Part shown: positions 23,946-32,603 of the stretch, one piece after another
Position numbering within the stretch: position 1 is the first letter of the stretch
How the letters are laid out: each line of letters starts with the position of its first letter
Origin: a bacterium
Lineage (GTDB): Bacteria > Chloroflexota > Dormibacteria > Aeolococcales > Bog-877
Reading direction: 5' to 3'
Assembly (NCBI GenBank): GCA_021795235.1
Contig: JAJYPP010000022.1
Span: forward strand, 1 to 42,299
Length of the DNA: 42,299 bases
Notes under the pieces: model-generated
Told to the model about the DNA's origin: nothing
Databases searched by the model: none
The model's input: only the letters and a program-made list of their open reading frames with translations
Program-made: the position numbers and the translations under genes

Positions 23946-24968
23946 TCATCCCAGGCCCGCCTGCTGCACCTGCTGCAGGTGCTGGGCCTCCGTCACCGCG
24001 AACAGCATCTTCCCATTGGGCAGGGAGACGAAGTACATGTAGCTGGTGGCAGTCGGGTGCAGCACCGCCGAGATCGCTACTGCTCCGGGGCTATCGATCG
24101 GCCCGGGCGGCAGCCCCGCATGAAGGTACGTGTTATAAGGGGACGGGAAGGAGGTGCTGAACGGCGCCCGGCTCTGCCCCGCCCTGGCCATCGCGTAGAG
24201 GATGGTCACGTCACTCTGGAGCGGTATCCCCTGGTGCAGGCGGTTGAAGAAAACCCCGGCGACCAGACCGCGATCCGTCTTCGTCCGGGCCTCCGCCTCC
24301 ACCACCGACGCCAGCACCAGCACCTGGTAGGGGGTCAGGCCGACCCGCGAGCTGCCGGCCAGGATGGCGGCTCGCTCGCGCCGGTTGAAATCCTCCAACT
24401 GCAGCTTCAGGAACGCCTTCGGGGTGATGTTGGGATCGACCTGGAAGGTGTCCCCGTATGCCATCCCCTCCCAGCTGGCGCCCGCCGGAGCGCCAGGCAG
24501 GGGGCTGATGCCCGAAAAGCGGGCGGACCGGATCTGGGCCAGGTAACTGGCGCTGGAGAACAGCCCGTCGGCCTGCAGCCTGGCAGCCTCCTGCGCGGCA
24601 CTGAGGCCATCGGGCAGAGTCACCCGCACGGGCAGGACCGACGGCGGACCCTCCAGGACCGCCACCAGCTCGGCCGCCCCCATGCCCCGGTCGAGGATGA
24701 ATTTTCCCTGGTGCAGCCGACTGCCCAGCCCCCGCACCCGGGCATAGATGTAGAAGACCGGTTCGGAGCGCACCAGATGGTCCCGGCTCAGGGTGCCGGC
24801 CAGCTGGGACAGTGTCTCGCCGGCAGGAACCGTGACCACCACCTGCTGTTCCTGGTTGGGCTGGACGGGGTCCAGCTCCCGGCGGGCGAACACCAGCGCG
24901 ATCCCGCCAACCACCGCCAGCAGCAGCAGACCGACCAGGGAAGCCCTCCAGGGGTGCCTTCGAATCAC
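23946..24968 (-). CDS. mltG: Endolytic murein transglycosylase MltG
   Basis: The product has 340 residues. An N-terminal membrane anchor (residues 9-28) precedes a LysM-like part (VTVPAGETLSQLAGTLSRD) and the YceG catalytic domain with the active Glu in LASVVEAEARTKTDRG and the typical VFFNRLHQGIPLQSD; the C-terminal half includes PYNTYLHAGLPPGPI. It cuts nascent glycan strands and sets their length. GTG start overlaps the yqgF stop (GTGA). The yqgF-mltG order is widespread. Confidence 0.95.
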   Translation of the reverse strand: MIRRHPWRASLVGLLLLAVVGGIALVFARRELDPVQPNQEQQVVVTVPAGETLSQLAGTLSRDHLVRSEPVFYIYARVRGLGSRLHQGKFILDRGMGAAELVAVLEGPPSVLPVRVTLPDGLSAAQEAARLQADGLFSSASYLAQIRSARFSGISPLPGAPAGASWEGMAYGDTFQVDPNITPKAFLKLQLEDFNRRERAAILAGSSRVGLTPYQVLVLASVVEAEARTKTDRGLVAGVFFNRLHQGIPLQSDVTILYAMARAGQSRAPFSTSFPSPYNTYLHAGLPPGPIDSPGAVAISAVLHPTATSYMYFVSLPNGKMLFAVTEAQHLQQVQQAGLG

Positions 24969-25414
24969 GGGAGCAATGGCCCTCCCGCCAGCACGCCCTG
25001 CAGCAGCAGAGCGGCCGCCACCCGGTCACCAGCCTCCCGCCGACCACGGCGCGACTCCCCGTGGCCGATCATCTCCTTCTCGGCCTGCTTGCTGGTGAGC
25101 CGCTCATCGCAGAAATAGACCTGGAGGCCGGTGGCACCGGCGACCATCCTGCCCAGGGCGACCGCAGCCTCCGCCTCCTGGCCGCGGGTCCCGTTCATCC
25201 TGAGCGGCAGCCCCACCACTATCCCGGTCACCTCCTGCTCGCCAACCAGCTTCACGATCTCCCGCAGCAGCGAACGGTCGCCGCGCCGGATCAGGGTCAG
25301 GTGCGGCTGTGAGATGGTCCTGGTTTCGTCACTGAGCGCCACCCCCACACGCACCCGGCCAGGATCCAGGGCGAGGATCCGACCCGTGACCGGCCAGCTG
25401 AGACGACCGCCCAG
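24965..25414 (-). CDS. yqgF: YqgF/RuvX-type pre-16S rRNA nuclease (unusual start)
   Basis: RNase-H-fold protein: ILALDPGRVRVGVALSDE, then GIVVGLPLRMNGTRG, FCDERLTSKQAEKEM and GDRVAAALLLQ hold the expected acidic residues. The first motif lies upstream of the only GTG (25354), and no ATG, GTG or TTG occurs between the in-frame stop and that motif. CTG at 25414 with GGAGG 8 nt upstream gives 149 aa and is my preferred start; ATC at 25378 is another possibility. A sequencing error cannot be excluded. In other bacteria it matures the 5' end of 16S rRNA. It begins 4 nt after the baseplate-J-like gene. Confidence 0.88.
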   Translation of the reverse strand: MGGRLSWPVTGRILALDPGRVRVGVALSDETRTISQPHLTLIRRGDRSLLREIVKLVGEQEVTGIVVGLPLRMNGTRGQEAEAAVALGRMVAGATGLQVYFCDERLTSKQAEKEMIGHGESRRGRREAGDRVAAALLLQGVLAGGPLLP

Positions 25415-25418
25415 CGAC

Positions 25419-27182
25419 CTAACCTCCGGTCACGGACTGGCGCACGAGGTGGATGCGGCTCGCTATGAGAGGCAGCCACGGCAGGCCAAACGGCGACTGA
25501 TGGACCGCGACGGTGCTGGCCCCGGGCAGCTGCGAAAGCAGGTAGCTGCGCGCCGCCGCCGGGCTCATGAAGGTGATCCGGGTGCGATACGGGGCCAGGT
25601 CCACCTTGGGGGCCCAGTAGCCCACCGCGTAGGCGGTCAGGGTCAGGCTGCCCCCGGGCGCAGCCGAGGCAACCTTGATCTGGCCGAGTTTGTAGTTCGC
25701 GAGCAGTTGACCATCGGCCGGAACCTTCGACTTGAGGTCGGCCAGCACGGCCGCCCTGGCAGCCGCCGGACTGTAGGCGGTGGCAGCGGCGTTGACGGCG
25801 ACGGTCAGCGTCTGCTGCTGACCGGCCTGCCCCACCGAGGGCAGGGTGGGATCCTTGACGGTGAGCTGCACCCCATTGCCAGCCGAGTCTTGGGCGATGA
25901 CGTTGGAGGGTCCGGCCAGAGTCTTCAGATCGGTCTCCACCTTGGAGGTCAACTGGGCTCCAAGCTGCTGCTCCTGAGTCTGCGCGGAGGAGATGTCGGA
26001 GCTGGTGAAGATCGACTGGGTGGTGGAGTCCTTGCCTCCGGACATCCCCTGGGGATTGGCCAGGGAGATGTTCACGAAACCGGTCAGCAGGCAGTCGTTG
26101 GCACCCTGAGGGCTGATACAAGCACTGGACTGGATGTTGCTGCTGGACCACCCCCACTGCTGACTGGCCCCCACGTTCCCCTGGGTGCCCAGGCTGTTCG
26201 AGTCGGCCTGAACCGGCAGCGCCGGGCTGAAGGTGGAGGCCGAGGGGGATCCCTGGCCGCACGCCTGCAGGGTGTAGGAGCCGCTCTGAGCGGCCGAGGT
26301 GGTGGTGAACCCCAGATTGCCGCTCCCGCTCTGGTCGGAGAACTCGGGGGTGACCGTGCCGGTGAAGGTCAGCGTGGCGGCGCCCTGGTAGTTGCCCGGA
26401 CCGGTGTACTGGTAGCACATGTAGAGGCTGCCCCCGGCGGGGGTGGGTGGCAGCACCTGCGTTCCGCTGGGGCTGATCGTGAAGGTCTGGGTCTGGGTCG
26501 GAGTGAGCAGCGACTGGACCGGGACCACGTCGAGAACATTCCCCGAACTTCCGCCGACGTTCCCCTGGATGGTGACGGGGTCGGTCAGCCGGTGGGACTG
26601 GACCCCAACCGTGATGATCGCGGTCGGCAGCAGCAGCAGGATGGCCAGGACCCCGACCACGAAGATCGCGGCACCGGCACCGATGGTCCAGTTGCGGGTC
26701 CGGGCCGACTGCCACCAGTGGCGCGGGCCTGCGTCACTGGCCGCGGCCGCCACCATGGTGGCCGGGCTCCGGCGGGCCAGGGAACGCTCGAGCGGCGGTT
26801 CCGGGGGCGCCTGCACCGCGGTGGAGGTGACGGCGGCCGTGGTCAGGGCCAACCCCGCCCCCACAGCGGCCGCCCCGGCCGGGGCCATGGCCGGGGCCGA
26901 GGTCAGAGGACGGTCCTGCTCCAGCTGTGAGATCGATGGGTAGGTTGGGAATCCCGTCCTCATCGCCAGCGCCTGGATCTGGGGGTCCGCGCTGACTATG
27001 CCCACTCGCTTCTGGAAACCCTTGGTGTACTGCATCAGCAGCTGCAGGTCGAGGCCCGAGCGCAGTGCCCGCCCATCCGGGGGCACCACGAAGATCAGGT
27101 CCCGCTCCCCTTCGGAGCGGCGGATCCTGTCGACGAGATCCGTGATCTCGTCGGTTGGTTCTACGTAGAGTAGCTTCGACAT
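25419..27182 (-). CDS. Single-pass membrane protein with baseplate-J-like exterior
   Basis: The product has 587 residues. Residues 1-85 look like a small cytosolic alpha/beta domain (LLYVEPTDEITDLVDRI, LIFVVPPDGRAL, RVGIVSADPQIQALAMRTG); 86-165 is an Ala/Pro-rich linker; one membrane helix follows at about 168-190. The exterior has strand-rich repeats with four cysteines, then GTQGNVGA, ANPQGMSGGKDSTTQ and SSDISSAQTQEQQLG, which recall the baseplate J/gp47-type proteins annotated in Chloroflexota and CPR bacteria, and a final IHLV strand. AGGG lies 9 nt before the start. It follows the pilM/ftsA-like gene by 77 nt. Function is unknown; membership in the J-like family is my pattern call. Confidence 0.65.
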   Translation of the reverse strand: MSKLLYVEPTDEITDLVDRIRRSEGERDLIFVVPPDGRALRSGLDLQLLMQYTKGFQKRVGIVSADPQIQALAMRTGFPTYPSISQLEQDRPLTSAPAMAPAGAAAVGAGLALTTAAVTSTAVQAPPEPPLERSLARRSPATMVAAAASDAGPRHWWQSARTRNWTIGAGAAIFVVGVLAILLLLPTAIITVGVQSHRLTDPVTIQGNVGGSSGNVLDVVPVQSLLTPTQTQTFTISPSGTQVLPPTPAGGSLYMCYQYTGPGNYQGAATLTFTGTVTPEFSDQSGSGNLGFTTTSAAQSGSYTLQACGQGSPSASTFSPALPVQADSNSLGTQGNVGASQQWGWSSSNIQSSACISPQGANDCLLTGFVNISLANPQGMSGGKDSTTQSIFTSSDISSAQTQEQQLGAQLTSKVETDLKTLAGPSNVIAQDSAGNGVQLTVKDPTLPSVGQAGQQQTLTVAVNAAATAYSPAAARAAVLADLKSKVPADGQLLANYKLGQIKVASAAPGGSLTLTAYAVGYWAPKVDLAPYRTRITFMSPAAARSYLLSQLPGASTVAVHQSPFGLPWLPLIASRIHLVRQSVTGG

Positions 27183-27259
27183 TGTGATCAGCCCTGCAGG
27201 CCACCCTCCCGAACGCTGGCGTCCCGGGTCTGGTTACTCATGATCGCATGGCTGCGGGG

Positions 27260-28528
27260 TCAACGGCGGATCAGCCCCGCCACGCGCTGCACCATCTCCT
27301 CCCAGGTGGGCCCCGCAGGGGGCGGGGACTCGATCTCCGCAGCTGCCTGGTAGGCCAGTCCCATGGGGGTGATGTCAGCCGCGGACGTCAGCAGTCCGGT
27401 GGTGTCGTGGACCGCCGCGAGACCGTCGGGCACGAGTCGCACGAAGCGCGGCGGCTGCAGGAAGGGCAGATAGTCCGTCCAGCGCAGGACCGAGAGCTGC
27501 TCCAGGATCTCCGGGAGCAGCGACCCTCCGCCGCACAGCCACACGTGAGCCGGCAGCGGCTGGGCCGCGGCCAGCTCGTGGAGCACCAGCGCCACCCCTT
27601 GGGCCAGCACCTCGGCCGACTCACCCATGGCCCGGCGCACCCGCGCCTGCTCATCCCCCCCCAGCATCCCCCCCGCGTGCCGAATCTTGAGGCCCTCCGC
27701 CAAGGGCAGGGAGAGGTCCAGGTCGTGGGCCAGCTTGCGGGTGAACGCGCGGCCGCCCAGTTCGAACATGCGGGCCGACTCCAGCACCCCTCCGCGCACC
27801 AGGGTCACCGTCGTGGTCCGAGCGCCAATGTCGATGAAGATTCCGCCGCGCTCCAAGACCTCTGGGGTCGAGGCGAGCCTGGCCACCGCGTAGGGCTCCG
27901 CCACCGTCTCCAGGAGCTCCAGGTCGAGGGCCCGCGCGATCTCCTCGACCGCCGCTATGTGAGCCTCGGTGGTGAAGGTGTTGAAGACGGTGAGGTCCAG
28001 CTTCTGGCCCTGGTACCGCAGCGGATCCAGCACCGGCTGGCCGTCGACGCGCGCCGCTGTGATGGACGAGTGGACCAGCCGTAGCTGCTCGCCCTGGTAC
28101 GAGGCCTCCTCCTGGAGTCTGGCCTGAGCGTCACGCAGGGCTCGGCGCTGGATGGACTCCACCTGCTCCTCCAGCTCCCGCTTGGAGATCCTCACCTGGG
28201 CGCGTCCCCGGACCTTGGCCCCGTTGGTGCTCACCACCCGGACCCTGACTCCCCCGATCCCGATCACGAGCCGGGTCGGGATCACCTCGGCCATGTCCTC
28301 GGCCGCCTCCAGGGCGGTGTGGCAACCCTCGACCACCGTCTCCAGGTCGGGGGGAACCGCAGGGTCGAGGTTGCCAGGACCCTGCTCAGCTCGCCCCACG
28401 CCCAGCACGATGGCCTCGCCGGCCTCCTTCTTGACCACCAGCGCCTTGATCACCTGGGTTCCGATGTCGAGCGCGGTCACGTGGAAGCGGGGCTGGCGAC
28501 GAGCGGTCTCCGGCTGCGGTGGCGCCAT
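27260..28528 (-). CDS. pilM: PilM/FtsA-like actin-fold ATPase
   Basis: The product has 422 residues from ATG at 28528, set by GGAGGAGG 6 nt upstream; it begins 1 nt after the alaS stop. Actin-fold signatures: phosphate-1 VTALDIGTQVIKALVV (about residue 18), an SHS2-like insert with VIGIGGVRVRVVSTNGAKV, connect/phosphate-2 IFIDIGARTTTVTLVRGG (about residue 210) and adenosine motif HVWLCGGGSLLPEI. PilM binds the cytosolic tail of PilN in type IV pili; FtsA tethers FtsZ. No ftsZ or typical pilN/pilO is nearby, so the partner is likely the next gene's cytosolic domain. PilM versus FtsA cannot be decided by eye. Confidence 0.82.
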   Translation of the reverse strand: MAPPQPETARRQPRFHVTALDIGTQVIKALVVKKEAGEAIVLGVGRAEQGPGNLDPAVPPDLETVVEGCHTALEAAEDMAEVIPTRLVIGIGGVRVRVVSTNGAKVRGRAQVRISKRELEEQVESIQRRALRDAQARLQEEASYQGEQLRLVHSSITAARVDGQPVLDPLRYQGQKLDLTVFNTFTTEAHIAAVEEIARALDLELLETVAEPYAVARLASTPEVLERGGIFIDIGARTTTVTLVRGGVLESARMFELGGRAFTRKLAHDLDLSLPLAEGLKIRHAGGMLGGDEQARVRRAMGESAEVLAQGVALVLHELAAAQPLPAHVWLCGGGSLLPEILEQLSVLRWTDYLPFLQPPRFVRLVPDGLAAVHDTTGLLTSAADITPMGLAYQAAAEIESPPPAGPTWEEMVQRVAGLIRR

Positions 28529-28529
28529 C

Positions 28530-31094
28530 TCAAGCCTCCTCCAGAGCGGATCCCAGGATGGTGCGCAGCACCGCCAGTGCGGCCCGATGATCCCCCTTGG
28601 GAACCGCCCCTTGTCCGAGCTGCTGGTTGCCGCCGCCCCGGCCACCCAGTTCCCGGCTCACCGCCGCTGCCATGTTACCGGCGTGCAGGCCCTTGGCAAT
28701 CAGCGCCTCAGAGATTGTAATCATCATCTGCCCCCCCGCCAAGACCACCGCCATGCCCCCCGGAGCCGCGTCCAGGAGCTGCTCCGTGCGACGGCGCCGG
28801 CCGGGCCTGTCCAGCTCGGCCTCGATGTCCTCGACCGCCAGGGCCACCGAGGCCACCGTCTCCCTGGCCACGGAGGCCGGACCAGCGCCGGACTGGCGGT
28901 GCTGGCGCAGCTCACGCTCCAGCTCTCGGACACGGTCCTGGAGCGCCCGCAGGCGTTCAGGCAGCTCGGCTGCGGGGCTCCGCAGGCTGGCGGAGAGCTG
29001 CGCGACCAGCTCGCCCTGCCGCCGCCAGTGGGCCTCCGCGGCCGCCCCGGCGAGGACCTCGATGCGTCGCAACCCCTGACCCACGCTCCGCGATCCGGTC
29101 AGCAAGACCGCGCCCAGCTGCCCCGAACGCTCCACATGGGTGCCCCCGCAGAGCTCCTTGGAGAAGGTGCCGAAGCTCACCACCCGCACCACCGGCTGGT
29201 AGATCTCATCTGGCAGCGCCAGCGCCCCCGCCGATCTGGCCGCCTCGACCGTCAGCAGATCGACTGACCGGGGCAGATCGAGACGGACCTCGCGGTTGAC
29301 CACCGCCTCGACGGCGGCGAGCTCCTCGCTCGAGATCGGTCGCGACCAGCCAAAGTCGAAGGTCGCGTGGTCAGGAGCGACCAGGGAACCCCGCTGCACG
29401 ACCCCGGCCCCCAGGACCTCTCGCAACGCCTGGTTGAGCAGGTGGGTGGCGGAGTGGTGCCGCGCACATCCCAGGCGCCGTTCCTCGTCGACCATCGCCT
29501 TCACCGCCAGCCCGGGCTTGAGCTGGCCGGCCAGGACCCGGCAGTGCTGCAAGGCGGGACCGCCCGCTGTCGCCTGGGAGTCCAGCACCTCGGCTTCGCC
29601 GCCGTCCCAGGTCAGCCTTCCCGTGTCTCCCACCTGGCCGCCGCCCTCTGGGTAGAAGGGGTTCTCGGCCAGGACCACGTCGGCCAGATGACCGGCCTCG
29701 ACCAGAACCGCGGGCTCGCCCCCCTCCAGCAGGGTCAGGACCTCGGTCGCCTGGACGGTTGACTCGTAGCCCACGAAGGTGTTCGCGGGCAGGCTCAGCC
29801 GGGTCATGGTGACGGCGCCGGACGCGCGTCCGGCCCGGCCCCGCAGGCGTTGCTGCTCCAGCAGCTCCTCGAAGCGGCCCCGATCCACCCCGAGCCCCCG
29901 CGCGGCGGCCAGGTCGAGGGTGAGTTCAAGGGGGAATCCGAAGGTGTCGTGCAGCAGGAAGGCATCGTCCCCCGACACCCCGGTCGAGGCTCTCAGCGCG
30001 ATCTCCTCGAAGCGATCCAAACCGCGGGCCACCGCGTCGGAGAAGCGCCCCTGCTCCTGCGCCACGACGTCCTTGATCACACCCATCTGCTCCAGCAGAT
30101 TGGGGTACTGGCGGCCCAGGATCTGGCCGACCACCTCGGCCCCCGGTTCCAGTCCGTCGCGGATGTCAAGGCTCTGGGCGCTCACCATCGCCCGTCGCAG
30201 GATGCGCCGGAGCACGTAGCCGCGCCCCTCGTTGGAGGGGAGCACGCCATCGCCGATGAGACAGCACGCGCCCCTGGTGTGGTCGGCCAGGATCCGCAGG
30301 TGGCGCAGCCGCTGCTCGGCTGGGGCCGGGCGCTGCGCCCGCGCCGAGAAGTCGGCCAGGATCGGCTGGAACAGGTCGGTGTCGAAGATGGAGGGCTGCT
30401 GCTGCAGCACCATGGCCATTCGCTCCAGCCCCATCCCGGTGTCGACACCCGGGCTGGGCAGAGGACGGGTGCTGCCATCCTCGAGCCGCTCCTTGTCCAT
30501 GAAGACCAGGTTCCAGATCTCCAGGAAGCGGCTGCCGCGGCCCGGCCGCTCCTCCGGGCCTGTGCCCCACTCCTCGCCCAGGTCGTAGAAGATCTCACTG
30601 TCGACCCCGTACGGGCCGGTGGGGCCAGCCTGCCAGAAGTTGTCCTCAAGGCGGACGATCCTGCTCTCCTCGACCCCCGCCACCTTCCGCCACAGCTGAA
30701 CCGAGTCCTCGTCCTGCGGATGCACACTGAAGTGCAGACGGGCGGGGTCCAGACCGAAGCCCTGGGTCAGCAGGGAGTGGGCATAGCCGATCGCCTCCGC
30801 CTTGAAGTAGGCCCCGAAGCTGAAGTTGCCCAACATCTCGAAGAAGGTGTCGTGATGGGAGCTGTTGCCCACCTCTTCGATGTCGACTGTGCGGAAGGAC
30901 TTCTGGCACGAGGTCAGCCGCTCAGCCGGCGGCTCGCGCAGGCCCAGGAAATAGGGCTTGAAGGGCACCATGCCGGCGGAGACCAAGAGCAGGCTGGGAT
31001 CGTCCCGCGGCACCAAGGGCGCACTGGGCACCAGCAGATGTCCGCGCTCTTGGAAGAAGTCGAGAAATTGCGCGCGAATCTGATCACTAAGCAA
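28530..31094 (-). CDS. alaS: Alanyl-tRNA synthetase
   Basis: The product has 854 residues, normal length. The catalytic domain starts with IRAQFLDFFQERGHLLVPSA and contains FKPYFLGLREPPAERLTSCQ; the editing domain has the zinc ligands HHSATH and CGGTH; the C-terminal oligomerisation/C-Ala region has GGRGGGNQQLGQG near the end. TTG at 31094 is the only start that keeps the conserved N-terminus; AGGAG lies 10 nt upstream and an extended -10 promoter 30 nt upstream. It leads the pilM-J-like-yqgF-mltG-pilD group. Confidence 0.97.
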   Translation of the reverse strand: MLSDQIRAQFLDFFQERGHLLVPSAPLVPRDDPSLLLVSAGMVPFKPYFLGLREPPAERLTSCQKSFRTVDIEEVGNSSHHDTFFEMLGNFSFGAYFKAEAIGYAHSLLTQGFGLDPARLHFSVHPQDEDSVQLWRKVAGVEESRIVRLEDNFWQAGPTGPYGVDSEIFYDLGEEWGTGPEERPGRGSRFLEIWNLVFMDKERLEDGSTRPLPSPGVDTGMGLERMAMVLQQQPSIFDTDLFQPILADFSARAQRPAPAEQRLRHLRILADHTRGACCLIGDGVLPSNEGRGYVLRRILRRAMVSAQSLDIRDGLEPGAEVVGQILGRQYPNLLEQMGVIKDVVAQEQGRFSDAVARGLDRFEEIALRASTGVSGDDAFLLHDTFGFPLELTLDLAAARGLGVDRGRFEELLEQQRLRGRAGRASGAVTMTRLSLPANTFVGYESTVQATEVLTLLEGGEPAVLVEAGHLADVVLAENPFYPEGGGQVGDTGRLTWDGGEAEVLDSQATAGGPALQHCRVLAGQLKPGLAVKAMVDEERRLGCARHHSATHLLNQALREVLGAGVVQRGSLVAPDHATFDFGWSRPISSEELAAVEAVVNREVRLDLPRSVDLLTVEAARSAGALALPDEIYQPVVRVVSFGTFSKELCGGTHVERSGQLGAVLLTGSRSVGQGLRRIEVLAGAAAEAHWRRQGELVAQLSASLRSPAAELPERLRALQDRVRELERELRQHRQSGAGPASVARETVASVALAVEDIEAELDRPGRRRRTEQLLDAAPGGMAVVLAGGQMMITISEALIAKGLHAGNMAAAVSRELGGRGGGNQQLGQGAVPKGDHRAALAVLRTILGSALEEA

Positions 31095-31123
31095 GATAAA
31101 ACAGCTCCTCGAAGCTCGGCCGG

Positions 31124-31132
31124 ATTCTAACA
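31124..31132 (-). promoter_or_regulatory. Extended -10 promoter for alaS
   Basis: On the minus strand TGTTAGAAT contains TAGAAT (5 of 6 consensus) with the upstream TG of extended -10 promoters. A start about 7 nt downstream would leave a roughly 20-nt leader that holds the AGGAG site of alaS. No matching -35 is seen. Confidence 0.55.
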
Positions 31133-31159
31133 GTCGCCCCCGCCCACCCTCGGGAGGGC

Positions 31160-31936
31160 CTACTCCGGCATCTCCTTCTTCAGCTGCTCCAAGGCGGCTC
31201 GCTGGAGCCGGCTGACGTGCATCTGGCTGATGCCCAAGCGCCGGGCCACCTCGGTCTGGGGCAGCTCCTCCACGAAGCGAAGAATCATGATCTCCTGCTC
31301 TCTGGCGGTGAGGTGGCGCATCGCCGACCCCAGCAACTGGCGGAGCTCGATCCGGCTCAGGTTCTCGTCCTCTTGGCCGATCCGGTCGCCCATCTCCCCA
31401 CCTTCGTCACCTCCGGGAGCCGGGCCATCGAGCGAGACCGCGCGGTGAGCGGGGCCAGCCTCCAGCGCCTGCAGGACATCCTCCGGCTCCAGCTCCAGCC
31501 GCCTGGCGATCTCGGCCACGCTGGGGCTGCGGCCCAACTGCTGGGCCAGCTCCTCCTGGACCCTGACCACCTTGGTGTAGGTCTCCTGGAGCCTCCTTGG
31601 CACTCTGACCGCCCAGCTCTTGTCCCGGAAGTACCGCTTGATCTCACCCAGGATGGTGGGCGTGGCGAAGGTGGTGAACTCGAGCCCGAGCTCGGGCTCG
31701 AAGCGGTCGATGGCGGCGATCAGGCCCAGGTAGCCCACCTGCTCGAGGTCCTCCAGCGGCTCGCCACGGCCGGCGAACCGGCGGGCCAAGGAGTGGACCA
31801 AGGCCGCGTACTGCTCCACCAACTGCTCGCGGACGGCGGGGTCGCGATCGCGTCGGTACTCATCGAACAGCCGGTGCTGGAGACCGCGGTCGAACCTGGT
31901 GGAGCCCGGGGAGGGCCGGAACCCCGCCTCGGTCAC
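31160..31936 (-). CDS. SigB/SigF-type alternative sigma factor (group 3)
   Basis: The product has 258 residues. Region 2 has DLEQVGYLGLIAAIDRFEP and FTTFATPTILGEIKRYFRD, typical of SigB/SigF/SigG; region 3 reads WAVRVPRRLQETYTKV; region 4 has LTAREQEIMILRFVEEL and a helix-turn-helix TEVARRLGISQMHVSRLQR. No anti-anti-sigma gene follows. GTG overlaps the stop of the upstream RsbW-fold gene (GTGA), the arrangement usual for an anti-sigma/sigma pair. It probably drives a general stress regulon. I searched for a GTTT...GGGTAT-type promoter before the operon and found no convincing one. Confidence 0.94.
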   Translation of the reverse strand: MTEAGFRPSPGSTRFDRGLQHRLFDEYRRDRDPAVREQLVEQYAALVHSLARRFAGRGEPLEDLEQVGYLGLIAAIDRFEPELGLEFTTFATPTILGEIKRYFRDKSWAVRVPRRLQETYTKVVRVQEELAQQLGRSPSVAEIARRLELEPEDVLQALEAGPAHRAVSLDGPAPGGDEGGEMGDRIGQEDENLSRIELRQLLGSAMRHLTAREQEIMILRFVEELPQTEVARRLGISQMHVSRLQRAALEQLKKEMPE

Positions 31937-32403
31937 CGCCAGCGGTACTTGGCCAGCCGGACGTGCATGAGCCCGCTCCCCACCGCCTGGAAGTCGACGT
32001 CGTCAGCGAAGCACCGCAGCATCTGGATCGCCATGTCCAGCGCCTCCCGTTCCGCCAGCTGAGTGGCCGCGACCGGTTGAACCGCCCGCTCCTGCGGTTC
32101 GGCCTTGCCGGTGAGCAGGCGAACGTCCACCCGGAGCGCGTCCTCCTGGACCCAGAATCCGATCCGGACCTTGCAGTCGGCGAAACCGGCCGCGAGAGCT
32201 GAGCTGATGGTGTGCTCACAGGCTTCGGCGATAGCGATGTTGAGCTCGTCCAGGGCCTCTACCCCGAGTCCGGCGACACTGGCCATGGCGGCGGCGGTCC
32301 GCTTGGCGACGACGATGTACTCGGGATCCGCGGGGATCCGCAGCTCGGTCTGGGCCGGGTTGCGAGAACTCATCACTGCAGTGCTTGCCCCTGAGATGCT
32401 CAC
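31933..32403 (-). CDS. RsbW-like anti-sigma factor with degenerate ATP site
   Basis: The product has 156 residues from GTG at 32403, chosen for GGGAG 6 nt upstream; ATG at 32373 is an alternative and the frame is open further 5'. The HATPase_c pattern LRIPADPEYIVVAKRTA at the start and LAEREALDMAIQMLRCFADD near the end matches RsbW/SpoIIAB. The N-box, usually E-A-C-x-N, reads EACEHTISSA (His for Asn), and where D-x-G-x-G is expected the sequence reads VRLLTGKAEPQ. ATP binding and kinase activity are therefore doubtful. It overlaps the sigma gene by 4 nt and should bind that sigma factor. Confidence 0.85.
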   Translation of the reverse strand: MSISGASTAVMSSRNPAQTELRIPADPEYIVVAKRTAAAMASVAGLGVEALDELNIAIAEACEHTISSALAAGFADCKVRIGFWVQEDALRVDVRLLTGKAEPQERAVQPVAATQLAEREALDMAIQMLRCFADDVDFQAVGSGLMHVRLAKYRWR

Positions 32404-32603
32404 TTCAAACTCCCGAGTTGGCCTCGGGGGCACCCGCCGGCCCGGCTCCGATCCCTGAAAAACCAGGTGGGTGCGCCTCACGCGGCTTTCCACATCCTCT
32501 CCTGGAGGCTCGTGGGCCACCAACTCTGTCGGCGCTCCCGAGAAATACTTCACTAGGGTCGGCTGCTGGCAAACGGCGGGGCCCCGAGCCCTTGGTCAAG
32601 GTA

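Noticed and set aside
24965-25354. GTG at 25354 as the yqgF start
   Set aside because: It would remove the ILALDPG motif with the first catalytic Asp.
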